Notes: generated by a model from the letters alone, not told the origin. 6,592 nt of DNA from Bacteroidales bacterium (GCA_029933565.1 JAOZNY010000168.1:1-6592), one strand, 5' to 3'; shown: positions 1 through 6,592, counted from the stretch's first letter. A program made the numbers and translations.

Positions 1-28
1 TCTCAACTTATTCCCGTACTTTCGCTTC

Positions 29-1360
29 ATGGATTGGAACACACTTATCAGTGCCAAGCGCCTTGGCTCAAAAAATAGAAAAAACATTAGTCCTGAATTG
101 GTACGAACTGAGTTTCAGCGTGATTACGACCGCTTGATTTTCTCTTCGGCATTTCGACGGTTACAAAATAAAACACAGGTATTCCCCTTACCGGGAAGTG
201 TTTTTGTTCACAACAGGCTTACGCACAGCCTCGAAGTTGCAAGCATTGGTAGGTCGCTGGGTGAAATGGTGGCTCTCGAACTTAAAAACAATAAAAGTAT
301 CAACGGCCAGTTAATTGACCAAATTGGGACAATTGTTTCAACAGCCTGTCTGGCACACGACTTAGGCAATCCTCCTTTTGGACATTCTGGGGAACTGTCC
401 ATCTCAAAATATTTTATTGATGGTAAAGGTTCGGTCTTAAAAAACCAAGTTAACAATGCCCAGTGGCACGACCTTCAGCATTTTGAAGGCAATGCAAATG
501 CTTTTAGAATATTAACCCATCAGTTTAAGGGAAAACGAAAGGGTGGCTTTGCACTAACTTATTCTACAATTGCCGCACTTGTTAAATATCCTTTTCCTTC
601 ATCGGCATTTCCTGAGAAGAAAAAATATGGTTTCTTTAATTCTGATTTTGACAACTACAAACTGATTGCAGATGAGTTGGGAATTAAAGAACTCGACAAA
701 GAAAAAGGGCATTTTGCACGCCACCCACTTGTGTTTTTAGTTGAGGCGGCTGACGACATAGCATACCAGTTGATGGATTTGGAAGATGCAATGAAACTTG
801 GCATTTTAAGTGTTGAGGAAACAGAAAACCTATTCCTTAGTTTCTTCAATAAAAAAGAAGACAAAGTATTTTTTGAAATAAAGACAAGTGTTTACAACGA
901 AATTACGGATACTAATGAAAGAATTGCTTTTTTGAGGGCTTCGGTAGTTGGAAAACTGTTAAAGGAAACTGTAGATGTTTTTATGCAAAAGCACGACAAA
1001 ATACTTGAAGGCAGTTTCCAGCAGTCGCTCATAAAAAACCTGAACAGCAAATCGGCTGAAGCCATGAAAACTGTTTCAAAAATATCAGTAAAAAAAATAT
1101 ACCAAAATACCGATGTTATTTCCATCGAACTGGCAGGCTATAATATTTTAGGTTCCTTAATGGATGAATTTGTGAAGGCAGTACTTGAACCAGACTCAGA
1201 TTATTCCAGAAAACTTATTTCATTAATTCCACTACAATACCAAGTCTCGGACAACAATATTTACACAAAACTTCAATCGGTTTTGGATTTTATTTCCGGC
1301 ATGACTGATCTTTATGCACTAAAACTTTATAAAGATATTAAAGGCTATTCGCATTTTTGA
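29..1360 (+). CDS. dgt: Deoxyguanosinetriphosphate triphosphohydrolase (dGTPase), HD superfamily
   Basis: This 443-residue cytoplasmic enzyme is expected to hydrolyse dGTP (possibly other dNTPs) to the deoxynucleoside and inorganic triphosphate, so tuning the dNTP pool. The metal-binding HD residues are all visible: H66 in RLTHSLEV, H110-D111 in AHDLGNPPFGHSGE, and D242 or D243 in EAADDIAYQLMDLEDA. H119 and E122 lie at the same spacing from the HD pair as the catalytic His126 and Glu129 of E. coli Dgt. The N-terminal block RTEFQRDYDRLIFSSAFRRL (27-46) and FEGNANAFRIL (152-162) are also family hallmarks. It is shorter than E. coli Dgt (505 residues) but near the usual length in Bacteroidota. 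I chose ATG29 because MDWNTLISAKRLG matches the typical N-terminus of these homologues; the frame stays open upstream to the window edge, so a longer start cannot be excluded. No Shine-Dalgarno is visible, and any promoter lies outside the window. Substrate range is inferred from family only. Confidence 0.95.
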   Translation: MDWNTLISAKRLGSKNRKNISPELVRTEFQRDYDRLIFSSAFRRLQNKTQVFPLPGSVFVHNRLTHSLEVASIGRSLGEMVALELKNNKSINGQLIDQIGTIVSTACLAHDLGNPPFGHSGELSISKYFIDGKGSVLKNQVNNAQWHDLQHFEGNANAFRILTHQFKGKRKGGFALTYSTIAALVKYPFPSSAFPEKKKYGFFNSDFDNYKLIADELGIKELDKEKGHFARHPLVFLVEAADDIAYQLMDLEDAMKLGILSVEETENLFLSFFNKKEDKVFFEIKTSVYNEITDTNERIAFLRASVVGKLLKETVDVFMQKHDKILEGSFQQSLIKNLNSKSAEAMKTVSKISVKKIYQNTDVISIELAGYNILGSLMDEFVKAVLEPDSDYSRKLISLIPLQYQVSDNNIYTKLQSVLDFISGMTDLYALKLYKDIKGYSHF

Positions 1361-1374
1361 AATAAGTAATAGTT

Positions 1375-1402
1375 GAATGTAGAATACTGAATTTTCAATA
1401 TC
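1375..1402. repeat. Short period-7 repeat (GAATnnn), about four units
   Basis: Just after the dgt stop codon, GAAT occurs at 1375, 1382 and 1389, followed by CAAT at 1396, giving an exact 7-base phase over four units. A further CGAA at 1404 falls out of phase. It resembles low-complexity GAAT/CGAA-rich strings I associate with gaps between Bacteroidota genes, but a four-unit, four-base match in AT-rich DNA may be chance. No function is assigned. Confidence 0.35.
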
Positions 1403-1430
1403 TCGAAGAAGTAAAATAGACTTTAAATGG

Positions 1431-1456
1431 CATCCTCTCTACAAAAACTTAGGATG
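1431..1456. repeat. Inverted repeat in the dgt to vWA-gene gap
   Basis: CATCCT at 1431-1436 is the exact reverse complement of AGGATG at 1451-1456, with a 14-base loop. It could fold into a weak hairpin about 70 bases after the dgt stop. No T-tract follows on either strand, so it is not a canonical intrinsic terminator. A 6-base arm at this spacing can easily arise by chance. Confidence 0.25.
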
Positions 1457-1537
1457 AGAATATAAAAAAGATAAAACTAGGCACACAATTATTTAGCAAA
1501 CCACACCCTGTTAATACTTTTACCTCAACAAGCAATA

Positions 1538-1564
1538 TTGGTTAAAACCCTTTTCTTACTTTTG
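1538..1564 (+). promoter_or_regulatory. Likely Bacteroidota-type promoter for the vWA membrane protein gene
   Basis: TACTTTTG at 1557-1564 matches the Bacteroidota -7 consensus TAnnTTTG exactly. A TTG lies upstream at 1538-1540 with a 16-base spacer, just short of the 17-23 bases usual for the -33 element, so the upstream half is weak. The inferred transcript would start near 1570, leaving a leader of about 30 bases before ATG1602. This position supports separate expression of the downstream gene from dgt. A near-match, TACTTTTA at 1515-1522, is a poorer alternative. Confidence 0.42.
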
Positions 1565-1568
1565 GCAC

Positions 1569-1582
1569 CCGATAAATATCGG
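1569..1582. repeat. Perfect 14-base palindrome between promoter and start codon
   Basis: CCGATAAATATCGG is fully self-complementary: CCGATA, two central bases, then TATCGG. It lies 5 bases after the -7-like element and ends 19 bases before ATG1602, so it would fall at the start of the transcript. It could be a protein-binding operator, a 5' leader hairpin (five-base stem with an AAAT loop), or a copy of a dispersed mini-palindrome. A-rich sequence follows, not a T-tract, so it does not look like a terminator in the + direction. Confidence 0.5.
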
Positions 1583-1601
1583 ATTCAAAAAATAATTATA
1601 A

Positions 1602-3647
1602 ATGAATTTTACCCATCCTGAAATATTGTACGGACTACTGGCAGTGCTAATCCCACTGATAGTACACTTATTTAATTTTAGGCGCTATAAAAAATTCTAT
1701 TTCAGCAATGTTGCCCTGCTTAAGGATATTAGTTTTGAAACAAAAAAACAAAGCCGCCTCAAGCATTTAATTGTGATGATTTTAAGGATGCTGGCAATAG
1801 CAGCACTGGTAATTGCTTTTGCAGGTCCTAATTTCAACAAGGAAACGAAGACACTAAAGTCGGAGCAAAACATAATTGGTATTTACCTCGACAATTCGTT
1901 TAGTATGGAGGCAGGCGACCGTAATGGAAGGCTTTTTGACCATGCCGTGGCAGCAGCACGCGAAATAATAAAACAGTCGGCAAGAGATGCTAGATTTGTT
2001 GTTTTGAGCAATACCGGTAATATTCCTCTTCGCCCCTTTAATAAAGACGAAGCCCTTAGCAATGTTGACAATTTAACTATTAGTGCATCGCATAAAACTA
2101 CTGCCTCAATACTCTATGATTTTATAAGGCTTAAATCTAAACATCCGGATTATGGTTTGAATGCTTATATTTTTTCCGATTTTCAGAAATCATCACTTAA
2201 CATTCTTGATTTTCCTGCCGACAGTTTAATAAACTGGAAATTTGTGTTACTACCTCATCAGGATACTAGAAATATTTTAATAGACAGTTGCTGGATAGAA
2301 GACCCCTTAGTGTTACCTGGAAAGATTACAAATCTTTTTGTAAGGCTTAAAAATATTTCGCCTCAGGCATACGAAAAAGCAGCCCTGAAATTATTCATTA
2401 ACGGGCAAAACAAATCCATTTCAACAGTTGACCTTCAGGCTAATAGCCAAAAGACTGTTAAAATGCAGTTTAATGCCGGTGACTATGGCTGGAAATCGGC
2501 ATATTTAGAAATTGAAGATTACCCCATTACCTTCGATGATCAACTCTATTTTTCGTTTTTCGTTGACAAAAAAATCAATGTGCTTGCCATCAACCCTACA
2601 GAGAACGACAAATATTTAAAGGCATTTTATTCCAGCGACAGCGTTTTTAATCTTAAGCAGCAAAACTACAAATCCATCGACTATCAACAACTGAACGACA
2701 ATCAATTAATAATTCTTAACGGAATTTCAGAAATCTCGAGCGGACTTATCAGTCAAATAAAAACTTTTACGGAGAATGGTGGTAAACTAATGATATTTCC
2801 ACCTGAAGATGATAATCTTGAGGACATAAATAAACTGTTAAAACAATTTAATTCAGGTAGTATTAGTGGCCCAACAGAAACTGAAACCAGAGTAAAAGGC
2901 ATAAAGTTAATTAACAGCATTTTTAGCAATGCCATTGATAAAATTCCGGGAAATGCTGATTTACCTGTAGTTTACAAAAAATTCAGTCTTAAAAATAACT
3001 ATACCAACAAATTGGAAACAGTTATCGACCTTTTAAATGGTGATGCTTTTTTAGTAAAGAAAGAATTTGGTAATGGTATTGTTTTCTTAACTACAGTGCC
3101 TTTGAGCCCCAACTTCAGCAACCTTTCAACTCACCCTTTGTTTATTCCATTAATGTATGGTGTTGCAATTGATGGCAAAGGCTCTCAAACCCTATTTTAC
3201 ACAATTGGTGAAGATAAAGAAATAGCAGTAGAAATTTCAGATCCTTTGACTGTTAATCAGGATTTAGTTTTCGACCTCAAAAAATCAGGCGAAGAACAAG
3301 GTTTTATACCTCTTCAACATCTAAGTGGAAATGAACTTATAGTTTCTATTCCTGAAGACATGATAGATGCAGGAATTTATCAACTAAACAGATTGGGAAA
3401 ACTTTACGCCCAACTGGCATTAAATTACAATAGGAAAGAATCGGTAATGGAGTTTTTTACAGCAACATCGCTGGAAACAGAACTTAAAGTAAGCAGTCTG
3501 AAGTATTATCAGATAGTAAATTTACAGAATGGGTCACAACAAGAAATTATCAACAGTCTGGAAAATGAAAGCCAGTTATGGCTCGTATTTATTATATTCG
3601 CACTTTCATTTTTACTAGCCGAAATTGTTGTTTTGAGATTTTGGTAA
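1602..3647 (+). CDS. BatA/vWA-domain inner-membrane protein of unknown role
   Basis: This 681-residue membrane protein starts with the double-transmembrane BatA module: TM1 about residues 8-24, a basic cytoplasmic loop (FNFRRYKKF onward), and TM2 about 54-75. A von Willebrand A domain follows (about 90-215) with an intact metal-binding DxSxS motif, D97-S99-S101 in YLDNSFSM, and a further acidic residue at FSD193. Residues 222-320 look like a beta-sandwich. Residues 325-400 resemble a class I glutamine amidotransferase-like (Rossmann) fold, as in LIILNGISEISSG and GGKLMIFPP, with no visible catalytic Cys-His set. HPLFIPLMYG (511-520) is a familiar block in these homologues. One last helix (659-679) anchors the C-terminus, putting most of the protein in the periplasm by the positive-inside rule. 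Bat proteins are named from the Bacteroides aerotolerance operon, but no batB-E, MoxR ATPase or DUF58 partner lies nearby, so that role should not be transferred. The start has an A-rich leader and no Shine-Dalgarno; TAA is followed in frame by TGA. Confidence 0.9.
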   Translation: MNFTHPEILYGLLAVLIPLIVHLFNFRRYKKFYFSNVALLKDISFETKKQSRLKHLIVMILRMLAIAALVIAFAGPNFNKETKTLKSEQNIIGIYLDNSFSMEAGDRNGRLFDHAVAAAREIIKQSARDARFVVLSNTGNIPLRPFNKDEALSNVDNLTISASHKTTASILYDFIRLKSKHPDYGLNAYIFSDFQKSSLNILDFPADSLINWKFVLLPHQDTRNILIDSCWIEDPLVLPGKITNLFVRLKNISPQAYEKAALKLFINGQNKSISTVDLQANSQKTVKMQFNAGDYGWKSAYLEIEDYPITFDDQLYFSFFVDKKINVLAINPTENDKYLKAFYSSDSVFNLKQQNYKSIDYQQLNDNQLIILNGISEISSGLISQIKTFTENGGKLMIFPPEDDNLEDINKLLKQFNSGSISGPTETETRVKGIKLINSIFSNAIDKIPGNADLPVVYKKFSLKNNYTNKLETVIDLLNGDAFLVKKEFGNGIVFLTTVPLSPNFSNLSTHPLFIPLMYGVAIDGKGSQTLFYTIGEDKEIAVEISDPLTVNQDLVFDLKKSGEEQGFIPLQHLSGNELIVSIPEDMIDAGIYQLNRLGKLYAQLALNYNRKESVMEFFTATSLETELKVSSLKYYQIVNLQNGSQQEIINSLENESQLWLVFIIFALSFLLAEIVVLRFW

Positions 3648-3670
3648 TGAGTTGAAAGTTTGTAAAGTTG
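3640..3670 (+). promoter_or_regulatory. Possible promoter for parC
   Basis: TTTG at 3640-3643, overlapping the last codons of the upstream gene, is followed after 19 bases by TAAAGTTG at 3663-3670. The latter differs at one position from the Bacteroidota -7 consensus TAnnTTTG, and the spacing is good. The inferred leader would be about 75 bases. The -7-like box sits at the junction of two tandem repeat units, so the match may simply follow from the repeat's composition. parC could also be read through from the gene upstream. Confidence 0.25.
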
Positions 3671-3698
3671 AAAGTTTATAAAGTTTAAAGTTGAAAAG
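3651..3698. repeat. 16-base tandem repeat, three units, between the vWA gene and parC
   Basis: GTTGAAAGTTTGTAAA (3651-3666) is followed directly by GTTGAAAGTTTATAAA (3667-3682), differing at one base. A worn third unit, GTTTAAAGTTGAAAAG (3683-3698), matches the second at 12 of 16 positions. The array begins right after the double stop TAA-TGA. It has no inverted symmetry or T-tract, so it is not a terminator. Similar AAAGTTTATAAAGTT strings recur, as I recall, between genes in Bacteroidota; the role is unknown. Confidence 0.75.
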
Positions 3699-3752
3699 GA
3701 ATAAATAAGTAAATAAAACAAAATAATTACAGAAAAAAGAGTGGAATAAAGC

Positions 3753-6488
3753 ATGAGTGAGAACGAAGAATTACAAGATCAAAAGGAAGATAACATTGAA
3801 AAGAGTGATTTAGGAAACAGGGCGGTACACCTTAGCGGGATGTACGAAAACTGGTTTTTGGATTATGCTTCCTATGTAATTCTAGAAAGGGCTGTGCCCG
3901 AAATAAATGACGGTCTAAAGCCTGTTCAAAGGCGTATCCTTCATTCCATGAACCGAATGGATGACGGGCGTTTTAACAAGGTGGCAAACATAATTGGCCA
4001 TACTATGCAATTTCACCCACATGGCGATGCATCAATTGGCGATGCCCTTGTGCAGTTAGGACAAAAGGAACTTCTGATAGAAACTCAGGGTAACTGGGGA
4101 AACACTTTAACCGGAGACCGATCGGCGGCACCTCGTTATATTGAGGCCAGACTCTCAAAATTTGCCAAAGAAATTGTTTTCAATCCTAAAACCACAGACT
4201 GGAAAGCATCTTACGACGGAAGAAATAAAGAACCCATTACACTACCTGTTAAATTCCCATTGTTGCTTACTCAGGGCGTGGAAGGTATTGCAGTAGGACT
4301 GGCTTCTAAAATTCTGCCTCACAATTTCAACGAACTCATTGATGCTTCCATAAATCACCTTCAGGGAAAAGAATTTGTACTCTATCCAGATTTTAACTCC
4401 GGAGGTATGGCCGATGTTTCAAGATATAATAATGGACTACGAGGTGGCAAAGTAAGGGTTAGGGCAAGGATTAAACAAATCGACAAAAAAACACTAGCCA
4501 TTACTGAGATACCTTTTACCACAACTACAGGCTCCCTAATCGACACAATTGTTTCGGCAAACAATAAAGGTAAAATAAAGATTAAAAAAATTGACGATAA
4601 CACTGCCGAACATGTTGAAATACAAATCCATTTGGCAGCCAATGTTTCACCCGATCAAACAATTGATGCTCTTTATGCCTTTACAAATTGTGAGGTCTCT
4701 ATTTCGCCAAACTCTTGTGTAATTCAAGATGAAAGACCAGTTTTTGCTCCTATATCCGACATACTCAAGCACAATACCAAGCACACTGTTTACCTCCTTA
4801 AGCGTGAACTTGATATTCGATTGAATGAACTTGAAGACAACTGGCATAACTCATCATTGGAGAAAATATTTATTGAAAACAGGATTTACCTTAAGATTGA
4901 GAATTGCGAAACTTGGGAGTGTGTAATTGAAACTATCGACAAAGGTCTTAAGCCTTTTAAAAAACTCCTTAGACGGAAAGTTACCAAAGACGATATTGTA
5001 AGGCTAACCGAGATTAAAATTAAGAGGATTTCAAAACACAATGCTTTTAAGGCCGATGAATATATTAAAGGTGTGGAAGATGAAATGGAAGAGGTTAAAA
5101 ACCATCTTGAACACCTTATTGATTATTCAATAAACTACTACAAACAGATAAAAAAGAAGTACGGTAAAAATTTTGAACGGAAAACTGAACTTCGTAATTT
5201 CGATACAATTGAAGCAGCTGCTGTGGCTGTTGCCAATCAAAAACTTTATGTAAACCGTGATGAAGGCTTTGCCGGAACATCACTCAAAAAAGATGAATAT
5301 ATTTCAGAGTGTTCTGATATTGATGACATTATCGTTTTCAGAAAAGACGGTACATTTATAGTAACCAAAGTAAGTCCAAAGGTGTTTGTTGGCAAAGATG
5401 TGCTTCATATTGAAGTATTCGACAAAAACGACAACCGCACAATTTATAATATGATTTACCGTGATGGTAAACGAGGAAGTTATTATGTAAAACGCTTTAA
5501 TGTAACCAGCATTACACGCGACAAAGAATACGATCTCACCAAAGGAAGTGAAGGTACAAGAGTAATTTATTTTACTGCAAACCCCAACGGAGAGGCAGAA
5601 GTAATAAAAGTAAACCTGCGACCAAAACAGCGATTAAAGAAAACTACTTTTGACTTTAGTTTTAGCGAACTTGCCATTAAAGGACGAAATGCAAAAGGCA
5701 ACATTCTTACAAAGCATGCCATAAAAAATATTCTCCAAAAGGAAGAGGGTATTTCCACATTAGGTGCCATTAATATTTGGTATGACGATACAGTTAGGAG
5801 GATTAACACTGATGAAAGGGGAAAATACATTGGAGCCTTTAAGGGTGACGATAAAATTCTTACAATAATGTCAGCAGGCGAGTTCAAACTCTCCGGCTTC
5901 GATCTCTCAACTCATTTCGACGACGACCTTATCCACATTGAGAAACACAACCCAAATAGAATTGTTACAGCCATTTATTTTGATGGTGAGTTGAAAAAAC
6001 ATTATGTAAAACGATTTGACATTCCTGAACTAACTCATACTAACAGGAAATTTATGTTTAGTGGTGAAAGCAAAGGCTCAAAACTAGAAATGTATACACT
6101 TGACTATTTGCCAGTTTTACAGTTCGATATAAAATCGACAACAGGAAATGACATTGAAACTGAAGTTATTCCACTTGCTGATTTTATTGGTGTTAAAGGC
6201 TATAAGGCAAAAGGCAAACGACTTTCAAATAAAGACATCAAAAAAATCAAGTTTCTCGAACCATTACCTTACGAAGAGCCTGAAGTTGAAAAGACTCAGG
6301 AAAAAGAAAATGAGGATGCAGATGCTATAGTTGAGAGCATTTCAACTGAGGAAGAAGTTGTAAGTAAGGGAAATAGGCCTGAGGAAGTAACTAAACCTAT
6401 TCCAGATATAACTGAAAATATTAAGTCTGACCACCCTGATCAAGAAGAGGAAGATGATGATGATACTCAGATGGAGTTGGATTTTTAG
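3753..6488 (+). CDS. parC: DNA topoisomerase IV subunit A (ParC)
   Basis: ParC is the DNA cleavage and rejoining subunit of topoisomerase IV, which pairs with the ATPase ParE to decatenate daughter chromosomes. The catalytic tyrosine is Y129, after R128, in AAPRYIEARLS; the active-site helix is HPHGDASIGDALV (88-100). I179 in EGIAVGL matches the DNA-bending isoleucine of type IIA enzymes. The winged-helix and tower region spans about 30-350, the coiled coil about 350-490, and the beta-pinwheel C-terminal domain about 496-835. That last domain is a visible duplication (about 496-660 and 673-832) sharing YVKRF at 578 and 751. It lacks the QRRGGKG GyrA box, carrying KGRNAKG (643) and KGYKAKG (815) instead, which favours ParC over GyrA. 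Residues 839-911 are a Glu/Asp-rich, probably disordered tail ending QMELDF. At 911 residues it is normal for Bacteroidota ParC. ATG3753 gives the acidic N-terminal extension common in homologues; M30 is a less likely start. parE is not in the window. Confidence 0.95.
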   Translation: MSENEELQDQKEDNIEKSDLGNRAVHLSGMYENWFLDYASYVILERAVPEINDGLKPVQRRILHSMNRMDDGRFNKVANIIGHTMQFHPHGDASIGDALVQLGQKELLIETQGNWGNTLTGDRSAAPRYIEARLSKFAKEIVFNPKTTDWKASYDGRNKEPITLPVKFPLLLTQGVEGIAVGLASKILPHNFNELIDASINHLQGKEFVLYPDFNSGGMADVSRYNNGLRGGKVRVRARIKQIDKKTLAITEIPFTTTTGSLIDTIVSANNKGKIKIKKIDDNTAEHVEIQIHLAANVSPDQTIDALYAFTNCEVSISPNSCVIQDERPVFAPISDILKHNTKHTVYLLKRELDIRLNELEDNWHNSSLEKIFIENRIYLKIENCETWECVIETIDKGLKPFKKLLRRKVTKDDIVRLTEIKIKRISKHNAFKADEYIKGVEDEMEEVKNHLEHLIDYSINYYKQIKKKYGKNFERKTELRNFDTIEAAAVAVANQKLYVNRDEGFAGTSLKKDEYISECSDIDDIIVFRKDGTFIVTKVSPKVFVGKDVLHIEVFDKNDNRTIYNMIYRDGKRGSYYVKRFNVTSITRDKEYDLTKGSEGTRVIYFTANPNGEAEVIKVNLRPKQRLKKTTFDFSFSELAIKGRNAKGNILTKHAIKNILQKEEGISTLGAINIWYDDTVRRINTDERGKYIGAFKGDDKILTIMSAGEFKLSGFDLSTHFDDDLIHIEKHNPNRIVTAIYFDGELKKHYVKRFDIPELTHTNRKFMFSGESKGSKLEMYTLDYLPVLQFDIKSTTGNDIETEVIPLADFIGVKGYKAKGKRLSNKDIKKIKFLEPLPYEEPEVEKTQEKENEDADAIVESISTEEEVVSKGNRPEEVTKPIPDITENIKSDHPDQEEEDDDDTQMELDF

Positions 6489-6514
6489 ATTATCAGTACT
6501 ACAAATATTCAGTC

Positions 6515-6557
6515 AAAAATGATGCGTGTTAAAAAACAAAACACTTTTCATTTTTTT
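6515..6557 (+). terminator. Likely intrinsic terminator of parC
   Basis: Twenty-six bases after the parC stop, a nested AT-rich hairpin is possible. An outer arm AAAAATGA (6515-6522) pairs with TCATTTTT (6548-6555), and an inner arm GTGTT (6526-6530) pairs with AACAC (6540-6544) around a 9-base A-rich loop. A run of seven T (6551-6557) follows the inner hairpin. The stem is weak in G+C, as is common in AT-rich genomes, so efficiency is uncertain. Confidence 0.5.
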
Positions 6558-6583
6558 GTCATTTCGAAACCGCAACACAAATC
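6558..6583. repeat. Possible degraded copy of a dispersed Bacteroidota intergenic repeat
   Basis: GTCATTTCGAAACCGCA (6558-6574), ending in ACAAATC (6577-6583), resembles a repeat I recall from many Bacteroidota genomes that opens GTCATTTCGA and closes GAAATC, forming a hairpin from its ATTTC and GAAAT ends. Here the closing arm reads CAAATC, so pairing is reduced to about four bases. The match is from memory and short. The rest of the window (6584-6592) shows nothing. Confidence 0.3.
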
Positions 6584-6592
6584 GTTTTAATT

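Noticed and set aside
17..24. TACTTTCG as a -7 promoter box for dgt
   Set aside because: It has one mismatch to TAnnTTTG and lies only 4 bases before ATG29, too close for a normal leader; the region upstream is outside the window.
29..1360. The dGTPase as an antiphage dNTP-depletion gene
   Set aside because: Some HD-domain dNTPases do protect against phage, but this one has the common housekeeping form and no defence genes, recombinase or mobile element beside it.
1431..1456. Hairpin as the terminator of dgt
   Set aside because: No T-tract follows the arms on either strand, the stem is only six bases and the loop is long.
1427..1465. A 12-codon ORF starting at ATG1427 in the gap after dgt
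   Set aside because: Very short, no ribosome-binding site, no recognisable motif, and it overlaps the inverted repeat; nothing supports translation.
5567..5887. 106-residue open frame on the minus strand inside parC
   Set aside because: It lies wholly opposite a strongly conserved coding domain and its translation has no recognisable family features; it is a shadow of parC.
6148..6330. 60-residue + strand open frame in another frame near the 3' end of parC
   Set aside because: Low-complexity Lys/Leu-rich translation within the ParC frame, which runs on unbroken to 6488; no sign of a frameshift.
3753..6488. Assignment as GyrA instead of ParC
   Set aside because: The QRRGGKG GyrA box is missing, the N-terminal extension and long acidic tail fit Bacteroidota ParC, and the DASIGDALVQLGQK string matches ParC of that phylum.

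Overview
The window looks like chromosome from a Bacteroidota species, probably in or near Bacteroidales/Marinilabiliales. Three things suggest this. The DNA is AT-rich by eye. The start codons have A-rich leaders without a clear Shine-Dalgarno sequence. The three proteins closely match the versions typical of that phylum: a dGTPase with a short N-terminus, a BatA-type membrane protein with a von Willebrand A domain, and a ParC with the HPHGDASIGDALV signature.

Layout: three complete genes, all on the + strand, fill about 93% of the window. Positions 29-1360 encode a deoxyguanosinetriphosphate triphosphohydrolase (dgt). A 241-base gap follows, holding a short period-7 repeat, an inverted repeat without a T-tract, a likely Bacteroidota-type promoter and a perfect 14-base palindrome. 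Positions 1602-3647 encode a 681-residue inner-membrane protein with a BatA N-terminus and a vWA domain, of unknown specific role. A 105-base gap holds a 16-base tandem repeat that overlaps a possible promoter. Positions 3753-6488 encode topoisomerase IV subunit A (parC). An AT-rich terminator follows, then what may be a worn copy of a dispersed intergenic repeat.

Functionally, dgt (dNTP pool control) and parC (chromosome decatenation) both belong to replication and chromosome upkeep. The membrane protein between them has no obvious link to either. Gaps with their own promoter-like sites suggest separate transcription, or read-through with internal promoters, rather than one tight operon.

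I see no mobile element, CRISPR array, RNA gene, toxin-antitoxin pair or defence cassette, and no convincing undescribed multi-gene system. The points most worth a second look are inside ParC: a roughly 165-residue internal duplication of the DNA-wrapping domain, a clamp-binding-like hexapeptide at the extreme C-terminus, and an alanine at the main quinolone-contact position. The small repeats in the gaps come next.
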